Of a stretch of DNA of 59,018 nucleotides, positions 42,603-50,771 are shown in pieces. A program made the position numbers and the translations under genes. Position 1 is the first letter of the stretch. Each line of letters opens with the position of its first letter. The DNA comes from Candidatus Avoscillospira avicola (lineage in GTDB: Bacteria > Bacillota > Clostridia > Oscillospirales > Oscillospiraceae): positions 1-59,018 of the forward strand of contig DVHE01000003.1 in the NCBI GenBank assembly GCA_018712245.1, written 5' to 3'. The notes beneath the pieces were generated by a model. The model had not been told where the DNA came from. It did no database searches and saw only the letters and a program-made list of their open reading frames with translations.

Positions 42603-44211
42603 CGTCGGCACCACCGGCGTGAAAACCTGTCTCTTTTCCGTGGACAAGACCATTTCCCTTTTGAAGAGCGCCCAGCAGGGCTACGGCCTGACGATCCTCC
42701 CCGACGGCGGGGCGGAGCAGGATGCCGAGGCGTGGTGGGCCGCCATGGCCGCCACCACCCGCCAGGTTCTAAAGGACGGGCCGGTGACACCGGAGCAGGT
42801 GGCCGGCATTTCCTTCTGCTCCCAGATGCAGGGGCTGGTGCTGGTGGACCAGGACGGCGTGCCGGTGCGAAACCCCATGAGCTACATGGACCAGCGGGCC
42901 AAGGCGGAGCTGAAGGCCGGCATCGCCCATGGCCTCCAGATCGCCGGGGCCAATGTGGGCAAGCTTATCACCAGCCTGCGGCTGACCGGCGCGGTGTCCA
43001 GCAGCGTCAAGGACCCACTGTGGAAGTACAAGTGGGTGGAGGCCCACGAGCCGGAGAACTTCCGCCGGGTGTGGAAGTGGCTGGACGTGAAGGAGTATCT
43101 GATCCTCCGCTGCACCGGCGAGGCCGTGATGACCCGGGACAGCGCCTACGCCACCTTCCTCTACGACACCCGCCCCGGCCACCAGGGTTGGAGTGAGACG
43201 CTCACGCGGATGTTCGGCGTAAACCCCGCGCACCTGCCGCGCATCTGCGAGGCCACCGACGCTGCGGGGGGCCTGACGGCGCGGGCGGCGGCAGACCTGG
43301 GCCTCTGTCCCGGCACGCCGGTCTTCGGCGGCGGAGGCGACGCCACGCTCATCGGCGTCGGCGCCGGGGCGACCCGGGTGGGGGACACCCACATCTACTG
43401 CGGCACCTCCGGCTGGGTCATCACCGTGACGGACCGGCAGATGGTAGACGTCACGGCCATGATCGCCGCCATCGTCGGCGCGCAGCCGGGCCGGTTCAAC
43501 TATTTCGCCGAGATGGAGACGGCAGGAAAGTGCCTGGAGTGGGTCAAGGACCACCTGGCTCTGGACGAAATCGGCATCTACCTCAGCAAGCAGGACGTGG
43601 CCGAGAGCCAGGAGGCAGTTTACACCAGCCTCTACGACTATATGACTGAGACGGTCCGGGACGTGCCGCCCGGCAGCGGCGGCGTGATTTTCACCCCCTG
43701 GCTCCACGGCAACCGCTGCCCCTTTGAGGACCCCAACGCCGCCGGGATGTTTTTCAACATCCGGCTGGAGACCGGGAAGACCGAACTCATCAACGCCGTC
43801 CTGGAGGGGACGTGCTATCACCTAAGGTGGATGCTGGAGTGCCAGGAGAAGAAGCTGCGCACCTCCGACCCGGTGCGGTTTGTCGGCGGCGGCGCGCTGT
43901 CGGACGTCACCTGCCAGCGCCTGGCGGACATCACCGGCCGCCGGGTGGAGGTGGTGGAGAGTCCCCAGAACGTCGGCGCCGTGGGCGCGGCGGCAGTCAT
44001 CGCCGTGGGCCTGGGGCTGATCCCAAGCCTGGACGCCGTGGGGGAGTTTATCCCCGTTTCGACCCGCTATCAGCCTGACCCGGCCAAATTCCGGGCCTAT
44101 GCGCCCTACTACGCCGCGTTCAAGCGCCTGTACCGGGACAACCGGAAGAGCTTTCGGCTCATAAACGGCCTGGGCGCCAAGGAGGAAGCACTATGTCAAA
44201 AAAAGAGCTGA
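42580..44211 (+). CDS. FGGY-family carbohydrate kinase
   Basis: 543 residues. N-terminal ATPase fold with IAYDVGTTGVKTCLFS; ISFCSQMQGLVLVDQDG; catalytic Asp expected in GGGGDATLIGVGAG (~249-262); CGTSGWVITVT; and C-terminal VRFVGGGALSDVTCQRLADITGRRVEV, all of the xylulokinase/glycerol kinase group. It would phosphorylate a ketose or polyol made by the operon, feeding the aldolase. Start ATG 42580 has AAGGAGAG upstream. The GtrA gene begins 19 nt before its end. Confidence 0.9.
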   Translation: MTYVIAYDVGTTGVKTCLFSVDKTISLLKSAQQGYGLTILPDGGAEQDAEAWWAAMAATTRQVLKDGPVTPEQVAGISFCSQMQGLVLVDQDGVPVRNPMSYMDQRAKAELKAGIAHGLQIAGANVGKLITSLRLTGAVSSSVKDPLWKYKWVEAHEPENFRRVWKWLDVKEYLILRCTGEAVMTRDSAYATFLYDTRPGHQGWSETLTRMFGVNPAHLPRICEATDAAGGLTARAAADLGLCPGTPVFGGGGDATLIGVGAGATRVGDTHIYCGTSGWVITVTDRQMVDVTAMIAAIVGAQPGRFNYFAEMETAGKCLEWVKDHLALDEIGIYLSKQDVAESQEAVYTSLYDYMTETVRDVPPGSGGVIFTPWLHGNRCPFEDPNAAGMFFNIRLETGKTELINAVLEGTCYHLRWMLECQEKKLRTSDPVRFVGGGALSDVTCQRLADITGRRVEVVESPQNVGAVGAAAVIAVGLGLIPSLDAVGEFIPVSTRYQPDPAKFRAYAPYYAAFKRLYRDNRKSFRLINGLGAKEEALCQKKS

Positions 44212-44618
44212 TCCGCTCCCTGAAATTCCTGGCCTTTTCCATCTCCGCCGGGGTCATCCAAATCGTCGCCTTCACGCTTTTGAACGAGCTGACGACTTGG
44301 AGCTATTGGCCCTGCTATCTCATCGCCCTGGTCCTCTCGGTCCTGTGGAACTTTACGCTGAACCGGCGCTATACCTTCCAGTCGGCCAACAACGTGCCCA
44401 AGGCCATGGCCCAGGTCTTCGGATTTTACTGCGTGTTTACGCCGGTCTCCACGGTCCTCGGCAGTTACCTGGCCGACACGCTCCTGTGGAACGAGTATGT
44501 GGTGACGATCCTCAACATGGTGGCCAACTTTGTCCTGGAGTACCTCTTTGACCGGCTGGTGGTCTTCCGCAAGTCCATCGATACCAACGACCTCTCCCGC
44601 AAGCAGTCGGCCCGGTGA
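44193..44618 (+). CDS. GtrA family membrane protein
   Basis: 141 residues, four helices. GtrA pattern: FLAFSISAGVIQIVAFTLLNEL, YLIALVLSVLWNFTLNRRYTF, and VNMVANFVLEYLFDRLVVF-like end (LNMVANFVLEYLFDR). GtrA proteins are thought to move undecaprenyl-linked sugars across the membrane. Last gene of the operon, overlapping the kinase gene by 19 nt, an unexpected partner for catabolic enzymes. A hairpin terminator follows. Confidence 0.9.
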   Translation: MSKKELIRSLKFLAFSISAGVIQIVAFTLLNELTTWSYWPCYLIALVLSVLWNFTLNRRYTFQSANNVPKAMAQVFGFYCVFTPVSTVLGSYLADTLLWNEYVVTILNMVANFVLEYLFDRLVVFRKSIDTNDLSRKQSAR

Positions 44619-44621
44619 GAC

Positions 44622-44648
44622 TGTCAAAAAAGCGTTGCTTTTTTGACA
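44622..44648 (+). terminator. Hairpin terminator after the GtrA gene
   Basis: 12-bp perfect stem TGTCAAAAAAGC (44622-44633) and complement (44637-44648), 3-nt loop, with six T inside the descending arm, 4 nt after the stop. Confidence 0.75.
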
Positions 44649-44936
44649 AAGGGGATAGCACCCCCCAAAGGTTCTCGGTTTTCTTCGAAAAGCTGTCGAA
44701 CCTTTGGGGGTGTAAAGTGCGATTTCCGATGCGCAGACAGCCGGAAATCGCGATTTCAATTTTATTTCCCCGCTGCCTGCGCCCGCAGGCGCGTTTCGGA
44801 GCGCAACCGCCGCTTGCGGCGGCTCTTAGCGCGGAGATGCGGCGAAACTCTGCGAGGCTTATTTTCCACTTTCGTAGGTTTTTACACGTTGACAAGGCCC
44901 CGCCGTCCCCAGTGGGGGGCGGCGGGGCCTTGTGCT
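44649..44936. other. Intergenic region with nested inverted repeats between convergent genes
   Basis: Holds a ~16-bp imperfect inverted repeat around CCCCAAAGGTTC (44659-44675) and GAACCTTTGGGG (44698-44712), then a GC-rich segment with GCCGCTTGCGGC, then a terminator-like stem CAAGGCCCCGCCG (44893-44905) with complement (44920-44932) that ends just before the minus-strand GNAT gene stop. No gene seen. Confidence 0.6.
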
Positions 44937-45488
44937 TTACAGGGGCAGGGCCATCAGATATTCGTGGAGCAGTGTGCCGTCCTTGAGTTGGATGGCGTTG
45001 GGGTGAAGGCCCACGATCCGAAAGCCCATCTTTTCATAGAGCCGCCGGGCGCGGTGGTTGCCCTCGATGAATTCCAGCTCGATCTGCAGGAGGTTGGGAT
45101 TTCGCCGGGCGGCCTCGATGACCGTCTCCAGCAGCGCAGTGCCGATGCCCTGGCCCCAGAAGTCCCGCAGGACGGAGATTCCGATCCCGGCCCGGTGGCG
45201 GAGCTTGATTCGGTGACTGGTGGAAATGGAGCAGCTTCCCACCACTCGGCCTTCTACTACGCACAGAACCATGGCGTTGTGGGCGTGCCCATTGACATCT
45301 TCGATGAATGCCTTCTCCTGTTCCGGCGTAATTTCGCCGGCTTCCTCCGGGTAGCGCATGAGAAAATCCGTTTCTTCTGTAACGCGCCGCAGCAGCTCCA
45401 ACAGACTGGGAATGTCCGCTTCCCGGGGACTGCGGAGTACCGCCGTACGGCCATCCCGCAGGGTCAGGGTCCGTTCCGTGATCATCAT
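44937..45488 (-). CDS. GNAT family N-acetyltransferase
   Basis: 183 residues. Acetyl-CoA-binding loop in IGISVLRDFWGQGIGTALLETVIEAAR (~100-126), then IELEFIEGNHRARRLYEKMGFRIVGLHPNAI, the standard GNAT end. Resembles acetyltransferases of the RimI/YjcF type; the acceptor is unknown. Double ATG at 45488/45485 with GGAAGGAGG upstream. Transcribed from a consensus promoter divergent from selD. Confidence 0.9.
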   Translation of the reverse strand: MMITERTLTLRDGRTAVLRSPREADIPSLLELLRRVTEETDFLMRYPEEAGEITPEQEKAFIEDVNGHAHNAMVLCVVEGRVVGSCSISTSHRIKLRHRAGIGISVLRDFWGQGIGTALLETVIEAARRNPNLLQIELEFIEGNHRARRLYEKMGFRIVGLHPNAIQLKDGTLLHEYLMALPL

Positions 45489-45517
45489 AGCAGCAGCCTC
45501 CTTCCGTGATTTCGTCG

Positions 45518-45546
45518 ATTATACATCGGAATTCCGGCGGTGTCAA
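45518..45546 (-). promoter_or_regulatory. Consensus sigma-A promoter of the GNAT gene
   Basis: Minus strand TTGACA (45546-45541), 17-bp spacer, TATAAT (45523-45518): a perfect match. The spacer contains the palindrome CGGAATTCCG (45527-45536). Confidence 0.95.
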
Positions 45547-45557
45547 CGGAACCGCCG

Positions 45558-45586
45558 TTGCAATTTCACGTCAATTTTGTTATACT
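45558..45586 (+). promoter_or_regulatory. Sigma-A promoter of the selenium operon
   Basis: TTGCAA (45558-45563), 17-bp spacer, TATACT (45581-45586), 32 nt before selD. Back to back with the GNAT promoter; the two -35 hexamers are 11 bp apart. Confidence 0.9.
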
Positions 45587-45618
45587 AGCAAAAGAATAAC
45601 GCATGGGAGGCATGACCG

Positions 45619-46653
45619 ATGGGGGAGCCAATCCTCTTTTGTAAAGGCGGCGGCTGCACCGCCAAGCTGGGGGCCGGAATTCTCAGCCGGGTCCTCTCCA
45701 AAATTCCCCGGGGGGCCGAGGACCCCAATCTGCTGGTGGGCTACGACAGCCGGGACGACGCGGCGGTCTACCGCCTGACCGACGACCTCGCCTTTGTCCA
45801 GACCCTGGACTTTTTCCCGCCCATGGTGGAGGACCCCTACCTCTTTGGGCAGATCGCCGCGACCAACGCCATGAGCGACATCTACGCCATGGGCGGCGAG
45901 GTGAAGACGGCGCTGAATATCGTCTGCTTCCCGGAGCGGATGGACCTCAACATCCTGGGGGAGATCATGCGCGGCGGCGGCGAGAAGGTCATCGAGGCCG
46001 GGGGCGTCCTGGCCGGGGGCCATTCCATCGCCGACAGCGACGTCAAATACGGCCTCTCCGTCACCGGCGTGGTGGACCCCCGGAGGATCTACCGCAACGA
46101 CACGCCCCGGGTGGGGGACGCGCTGATTCTCACCAAGCGGCTGGGCGTGGGCATTCTCTGCACCGCCAGCCGGGTGGGGGAGGCCTCAGCCGAGGCCCTG
46201 GCGGCGGCCTACGACTCGATGACTACCCTCAACAAATACGCCGCCCAGTGCCTCAGGGGCTACGACATCCACGCCTGCACCGACGTTACGGGCTTCAGCT
46301 TCCTGGGCCACCTCCACGAGATGCTGGGCGGGCGCTACAGCGCCGTCGTCGGCGCAAACCGCGTGCCGCGCTTTGACGAGGCCCTCCACCACGCCGACGA
46401 GTTTCTCCTGACCGCCGCGGCCCAGCGCAACCGCAATTATGTGGGTGAGGCCGTGCGGTTTGACGGCGTACCATTTGCCATGGAGGAGCTTTTGTTCGAT
46501 CCCCAGACCTCCGGCGGGCTGCTGGTGGCCGTAGGGGAGGCGGAGGCCGCGCCGCTGCTCCGGGAGCTCCGGGCCGCCGGGGCGCCGGCGGACGTGGTGG
46601 GCCGCATCACAGAAAAAACCGACCCGGAAATCCTGGTCGTACCGGAAATATAG
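45619..46653 (+). CDS. selD: Selenide, water dikinase
   Basis: 344 residues. Makes selenophosphate from selenide and ATP. Active-site Cys13 in [10 protein letters not shown] with Lys16 (Cys form, not selenocysteine); AIRS-fold motifs [57 protein letters not shown], and C-terminal [10 protein letters not shown]. Lead gene of a four-gene selenium cluster; the next start is 11 nt downstream. No selA, selB or tRNA-Sec in the window. AATACCG... ribosome site is GGGAGGC before ATG 45619. Confidence 0.96.
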   Translation: MGEPILFCKGGGCTAKLGAGILSRVLSKIPRGAEDPNLLVGYDSRDDAAVYRLTDDLAFVQTLDFFPPMVEDPYLFGQIAATNAMSDIYAMGGEVKTALNIVCFPERMDLNILGEIMRGGGEKVIEAGGVLAGGHSIADSDVKYGLSVTGVVDPRRIYRNDTPRVGDALILTKRLGVGILCTASRVGEASAEALAAAYDSMTTLNKYAAQCLRGYDIHACTDVTGFSFLGHLHEMLGGRYSAVVGANRVPRFDEALHHADEFLLTAAAQRNRNYVGEAVRFDGVPFAMEELLFDPQTSGGLLVAVGEAEAAPLLRELRAAGAPADVVGRITEKTDPEILVVPEI

Positions 46654-46664
46654 GAGGAATACCG

Positions 46665-47279
46665 ATGATTCAAGTCAATGCCATGGGGGACGCCTGCCCC
46701 ATCCCCGTCGTCAAAACTAAAAACGCCATCCGGGAGCTGGGCGGCGCCGGCACTGTCGTGACGCTGGTGGACAATGAGATCGCCGTGCAGAACCTCCAGA
46801 AGATGGCCCGGCAGAAGGGCTACGGCGTCCAGGCCGAAAAGCTGGGGGAGGGGCGGTACCAGGTCACCATGACCGTCGGCCCCGAGGCGGCGCTGCCCGC
46901 CCAGGACGAGCCCACGGTCTGCCCGGTCAAACCCGCCGGGGAGAAGAACACCGTGGTGGTGATCCGCTCCAAAACCATGGGTGTCGGCAGCGAGGAGCTG
47001 GGCGCGGCGCTGATGAAGGGCTTCCTCTACGCCCTGAGCCAGCAGGACCAGCTGCCCAGGACCATCCTCTTCTATAACGGCGGCGCGGCCATCACCTGTA
47101 CCGACTCGCCGTCCCTGGAGGACCTCAAGACGCTCCAGGCCATGGGCGTGGAGATTTTCACCTGCGGCACCTGCCTGAACTTCTACGGCCTCACCGACCA
47201 GCTGCAGGTGGGGGAAGTCACCAATATGTACACCATCGTGGAGAAGATGACCCAGGCGGACCACATCGTCTGCCCGTGA
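46665..47279 (+). CDS. yedF: Sulfurtransferase-like selenium metabolism protein YedF
   Basis: 204 residues. N-terminal TusA-like domain with the Cys-Pro motif GDACPIPVVKTK (Cys11), linker, then a DsrE-like C-terminal domain with MGVGSEELGAALMKGFLYAL and Cys pair FTCGTCLNFYGL. Companion of SelD in genomes that use selenium; thought to carry or deliver selenium. GGAGG precedes ATG 46665. 3 nt from the DUF3343 gene. Confidence 0.92.
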   Translation: MIQVNAMGDACPIPVVKTKNAIRELGGAGTVVTLVDNEIAVQNLQKMARQKGYGVQAEKLGEGRYQVTMTVGPEAALPAQDEPTVCPVKPAGEKNTVVVIRSKTMGVGSEELGAALMKGFLYALSQQDQLPRTILFYNGGAAITCTDSPSLEDLKTLQAMGVEIFTCGTCLNFYGLTDQLQVGEVTNMYTIVEKMTQADHIVCP

Positions 47280-47282
47280 GCC

Positions 47283-47519
47283 ATGCTGAAAAAGACCCTT
47301 TCCCTGATCGTCACCTTTGACGAGACAGTCCAGGCCCTGGCGGCGGAGGCGCGGCTGACAGCCATGGGCCTGCCCGGGCGGTTGATCCCGGTGCCCCGGG
47401 AGATCACCGCCGGCTGCGGCCTCTCGTGGAAGGCGCCGCCGGAGGCCCGGGCGCAGGTTCTCGCCGCCCTGGACGCCGCCGGCGTCCGCTGGTCGGGGGC
47501 CGCGCTTTTGGAGGTGTGA
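47283..47519 (+). CDS. DUF3343 putative Se/S carrier protein
   Basis: 78 residues. Pattern LIVTFDETVQALAAEARLTAMGLPGRLIPVPREITAGCGLSWK with a single conserved Cys45, as in the short proteins found between yedF and a cysteine desulfurase in selenium-trait clusters. Likely handles persulfide or perselenide; the biochemical role is inferred. Starts 3 nt after yedF and ends 1 nt before the desulfurase gene. Confidence 0.88.
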   Translation: MLKKTLSLIVTFDETVQALAAEARLTAMGLPGRLIPVPREITAGCGLSWKAPPEARAQVLAALDAAGVRWSGAALLEV

Positions 47520-47520
47520 G

Positions 47521-48660
47521 ATGATTTATCTGGACAATGCCGCCACTACGCTTCAAAAGCCGCCCCAGGTGATTGCGGCGGTAGTGCGGGCCATGGAGAC
47601 TCTGGGCAACGCCGCCCGGGGCGCCCACGGCTCCTCCCTGGGGGCTGCCCGGGAGATCTACGGCGCCCGGGTGAAGCTGGCGCGGCTCTTCGGCTGCGGC
47701 GATCCAAGCCGGGTGATCTTCACCCAGAACGCCACCGGGGCGCTGAACATCGCCCTCTTCGGCGCCTTTTCGCCGGGGGACCACGTGATCTCCACCGATC
47801 TGGAGCATAACTCCGTCCTCCGGCCCCTCTACGCATTGGAGGAGGAGCGGGGCGTGGAAGTGAGCTTCCTGCCGGCGGACCGCCAGGGCCGCCTGGACTA
47901 CGACGCCCTGCCCCGGCTGCTGCGGCCCAACACCCGGGCCGTGGTGACGACCCACTGCTCCAACCTCACCGGCAACCTGGTGGACTTAACGCGGATGGAG
48001 GCCTTCGCCCGGGCCCACGGCCTCAGGCTCTTCGTGGACGCGTCCCAGACCGCCGGGTCCCAGACCATCGACATGGAAGCCATGGGCATCGACGTTCTCT
48101 GCTTCACCGGCCACAAGGGGATGCTGGGCCCCCAGGGCACCGGCTGTTTGCTGCTGGGGCCGGACGTGGAGCTAAAGCCCTTCCAGCGGGGCGGCAGCGG
48201 CGTCCACTCCTTTGATCGCCACCAGCCCCAGGCGTATCCCACCCGGCTGGAGGCCGGCACCCTCAACAGCCACGGCATCGCGGGCCTCTCCGCCGCTGTG
48301 GACTTCCTGGAGGAGACCGGCCTGGCGGCCATCGCCGCCCACGAAGCGGCGCTGACCCGGCGATTTTACGAGGCCGTAGCGGCGATTCCCGGCGTCACGG
48401 TCTACGGCGACTTTGAAGGCCCCCACGGGGCCATCGTCTCGCTGAACATCCGCGACTACGATTCCGCCGCCGTAGCCGACGCCCTCAGCGAAACCTACGG
48501 CATCGCCACCCGGGCCGGGGGCCACTGCGCGCCCCGGATGCACCAGGCGCTGGGCACTGAGGCCCGCGGCGCGGTGCGCTTCAGCTTCTCCTGGTATACC
48601 ACCGAGGCGGAGGTGGACGCCGCCGCCCGGGCCGTGGCAGAGCTGGCAGCGGAGGACTGA
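47521..48660 (+). CDS. Class V aminotransferase, cysteine desulfurase / selenocysteine lyase-like
   Basis: 379 residues. IYLDNAATTLQKP start; VIFTQNATGALNIALFG; VDASQTAGSQTIDMEAMGIDVLCFTGHKGMLGPQG with PLP Lys199; and near the C-terminus GGHCAPRMHQALG with the catalytic Cys (~337). Resembles SufS/CsdA-type enzymes. In this selD-yedF-DUF3343 context it probably frees selenium (or sulfur) from selenocysteine/cysteine for selenophosphate or a labile selenium cofactor. Last gene of the operon; a MITE begins 18 nt after the stop. Confidence 0.92.
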   Translation: MIYLDNAATTLQKPPQVIAAVVRAMETLGNAARGAHGSSLGAAREIYGARVKLARLFGCGDPSRVIFTQNATGALNIALFGAFSPGDHVISTDLEHNSVLRPLYALEEERGVEVSFLPADRQGRLDYDALPRLLRPNTRAVVTTHCSNLTGNLVDLTRMEAFARAHGLRLFVDASQTAGSQTIDMEAMGIDVLCFTGHKGMLGPQGTGCLLLGPDVELKPFQRGGSGVHSFDRHQPQAYPTRLEAGTLNSHGIAGLSAAVDFLEETGLAAIAAHEAALTRRFYEAVAAIPGVTVYGDFEGPHGAIVSLNIRDYDSAAVADALSETYGIATRAGGHCAPRMHQALGTEARGAVRFSFSWYTTEAEVDAAARAVAELAAED

Positions 48661-48678
48661 CCACATCGCACACATTGA

Positions 48679-48847
48679 CTAGGGCATCACCGCACAATTG
48701 TGTCTGCGGCCTTCGCCCAATCTTTTGTCCCATCCGTGCAGCTATAAAAGGGGGAAATACATACAGTATTCCCGCCCTTTTATAACTTTCGTATGAGGCA
48801 AAATCTTTGGCCGAATGCTCTTGCCAAATTGTGCGGTGCTGCCCTAG
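48679..48847. mobile_element. MITE-like non-autonomous element, 169 bp, complete copy
   Basis: Terminal inverted repeats of 21 bp with one mismatch: 48679-48699 begins CTAGGGCATCACCGCACAAT and 48827-48847 ends GTGCGGTGCTGCCCTAG. The centre carries a second palindrome, TATAAAAGGGGGAAATA / TATTCCCGCCCTTTTATA. It codes for nothing. A second copy starts at 58880, nearly identical over the 139 bp visible. CTAG at both ends may be part of the repeat or a target duplication. Confidence 0.9.
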
Positions 48848-48851
48848 CAAT

Positions 48852-48897
48852 AAGCTGCCCGGGGGACAAGGAAAATGCCTTGTCCCCCGGGCAGCTT
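48852..48897. terminator. Strong hairpin terminator beside the MITE
   Basis: 20-bp perfect stem (48852-48871 with 48878-48897; core GCTGCCCGGGGGACAAGG) and 6-nt loop, 15 nt after the PucR gene stop on the minus strand and usable in both directions. Confidence 0.88.
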
Positions 48898-48912
48898 TGC
48901 GTTGCAGGACGT

Positions 48913-50481
48913 TCAGGTCTCGCTCAGGCGGTCCAGCTCGTAGGAAAGCTCCAGGTAGAGCCGCTCCAGTTCATCCTCGAAGTTCAGCTCCACGATCTTC
49001 TGAATCCGCGCCAGCCGGTAAAAGAGGGTGCTGCGGTGGATGAACAGCGCCTTGGAGGTCTGCACCACGTTGCGCTCCAGCCGGAGATAGACCTCCAGCG
49101 TGTGGTATAGCTCGGTGTTGTTCTCCCGGTCGTACTCCTTGAGCTTGCGCAGCTTTTCCGAACCCAGCAGGTGGGGATGCAGCTCTTTGCGGGCGCAGTC
49201 CAGCAAAAAGCGCAGGGCGTAGCTTTCAAAGTGGTAGTACCACAGCATACTGGAGCTTTTCTTGCCGTACTCCAGGGCGATGGAGGCCTGGACAAAGCCG
49301 TCGTGGATGTCCAGGAAGCTGCCCAGCTCCGTACTGACGCCCATTTTAAAGAGGCCCTCCCGGAGGATGTAGGCGAGGCTGCTCAAGACGGTGGCGGCGG
49401 CGGTGTCGCCGGCGGTGAGGTTGACGATCACGGCGATATTTTGGTGGAACAAGAGCGCCCGGCTCTCTGGAATTTGCGATTCGATGTAGCCGAAGAGGCC
49501 GGCGGGGGTCATGGCGCTGTAGTCCTCCCGGTCCGGGGCGATCTTCAGAATCAGATACTTGTCCTCCCGGTTCCACTGGAGGTAGCGCAGGTAGTCCTGC
49601 ACGGCGTGGGGATCATAGCCCTCGCCCTCCAGCATCTGGGTGAAAAACTGGTCGATGTCGCTGCCCAGGGAGAGCCAGAAGAGCTTCTGCCGCTGGAGGC
49701 ACAGCGTCACCAGCCGGGCCAGATGCTCCAGGTGAAGGTAGTCGCTCTTGCGGAAGGGCCGCTCCAGCTCGTCCACCAGGATGCGCCCGTCGTAGCGGTC
49801 CTGGTTCCAGAGGTTGGAAAAGAGGATGCGGTAGCCCCGGATCGCCGAGGAGAACATCGTCACGCGTTTGGCCTTAAGCGTGGAGAGATATTCCTGGTCT
49901 ATCTTGAATTCATTGATGAGGTCCAGCGGCACCATGTCTCGTCCGGTCCGGGGCTCCTTTTCCCACTGGAGCATCCCCTCTACCCACCGGGGGCAGGAGA
50001 GGACATAGAAATCCGTGTCGTGGATAAACATGGGGTTTTCGAAGATGCCGCGGCTGGCGGTCAGCATCTGCTCCAGAGGCTTCTCGCTCTGCAGGGCCCA
50101 CTGGAGCTGTTCGTCCCAGACGGCGTATTTTTCAAAAATATCCTGGAGCAGATTGTATAGCTCCCGGGACTCCAGGGGTGAGAGAATTTCAATGACGGAG
50201 CTGGTGAAGGAGAAGTCATCCAGGCTCACATCCCCCAGCACCACGAAGTTCACCTGTTCCCGGGCGCGGAAATCCCGCCCCTGGTCCGCCTGGGACAAAA
50301 GGTACACATACGACGGCGACAGCGGCTCGTCGGGATGGTAAAACCGCACGCCGTTGAGGGTGGCCTCTTCGGAGCGGCAGTAAAACTGGATGGAAACGTG
50401 ATTTGCCTCCAATTCGTCGGCTAAAACCTGCATATTCAGCCGGTATCGCTGGGGCGGGCGCTCCATATAGGCGCTGCTCAT
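48913..50481 (-). CDS. PucR-type transcriptional regulator
   Basis: 522 residues from ATG 50481, chosen for TAAGGAGG 9 nt upstream. N-terminal ~300 residues are a GAF/sensor-like region without clear motifs; C-terminal PucR helix-turn-helix: LHPHLLGSEKLRKLKEYDRENNTELYHTLEVYLRLERNVVQTSKALFIHRSTLFYRLARI. Members sense small molecules and switch on adjacent catabolic genes. Divergent from the GPH transporter gene (290-bp gap), so that gene and the sulfatase are the likely targets. Confidence 0.87.
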   Translation of the reverse strand: MSSAYMERPPQRYRLNMQVLADELEANHVSIQFYCRSEEATLNGVRFYHPDEPLSPSYVYLLSQADQGRDFRAREQVNFVVLGDVSLDDFSFTSSVIEILSPLESRELYNLLQDIFEKYAVWDEQLQWALQSEKPLEQMLTASRGIFENPMFIHDTDFYVLSCPRWVEGMLQWEKEPRTGRDMVPLDLINEFKIDQEYLSTLKAKRVTMFSSAIRGYRILFSNLWNQDRYDGRILVDELERPFRKSDYLHLEHLARLVTLCLQRQKLFWLSLGSDIDQFFTQMLEGEGYDPHAVQDYLRYLQWNREDKYLILKIAPDREDYSAMTPAGLFGYIESQIPESRALLFHQNIAVIVNLTAGDTAAATVLSSLAYILREGLFKMGVSTELGSFLDIHDGFVQASIALEYGKKSSSMLWYYHFESYALRFLLDCARKELHPHLLGSEKLRKLKEYDRENNTELYHTLEVYLRLERNVVQTSKALFIHRSTLFYRLARIQKIVELNFEDELERLYLELSYELDRLSET

Positions 50482-50552
50482 GGGAAATTGCCTCCTTACA
50501 TCGGGGGTGATCTGGGCACGGTGTACTGCATCGGCGCGGCTTGCCCGGGTAT

Positions 50553-50582
50553 ATTGTACCATATCTACCGGGTAAAAGGCAA
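50553..50582 (-). promoter_or_regulatory. Promoter of the PucR-type regulator gene
   Basis: Minus strand TTGCCT (50582-50577), 18-bp spacer ending in TGG (extended), TACAAT (50558-50553). Confidence 0.6.
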
Positions 50583-50684
50583 ATGGCTTGTGCGGATTAT
50601 CCAATTCAGCTTGGGCGAATTGCTGCACTATTTCTACTACAATCCGTTCAATCCATGTTTGCCAGAATTCGTCTGGGTGTAGGA

Positions 50685-50712
50685 TTGTCTCTTTTTGACC
50701 AGGGCTTATAAT
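50685..50712 (+). promoter_or_regulatory. Promoter of the GPH transporter gene
   Basis: TTGTCT (50685-50690), 16-bp spacer, TATAAT (50707-50712), about 60 nt before ATG 50772. Divergent from the regulator promoter ~100 bp away. Confidence 0.6.
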
Positions 50713-50771
50713 AATAGACAAGATGCGGTAGTTTGGGCTGCGTCAAATCTAACTATTTTAGGAGGCATACC

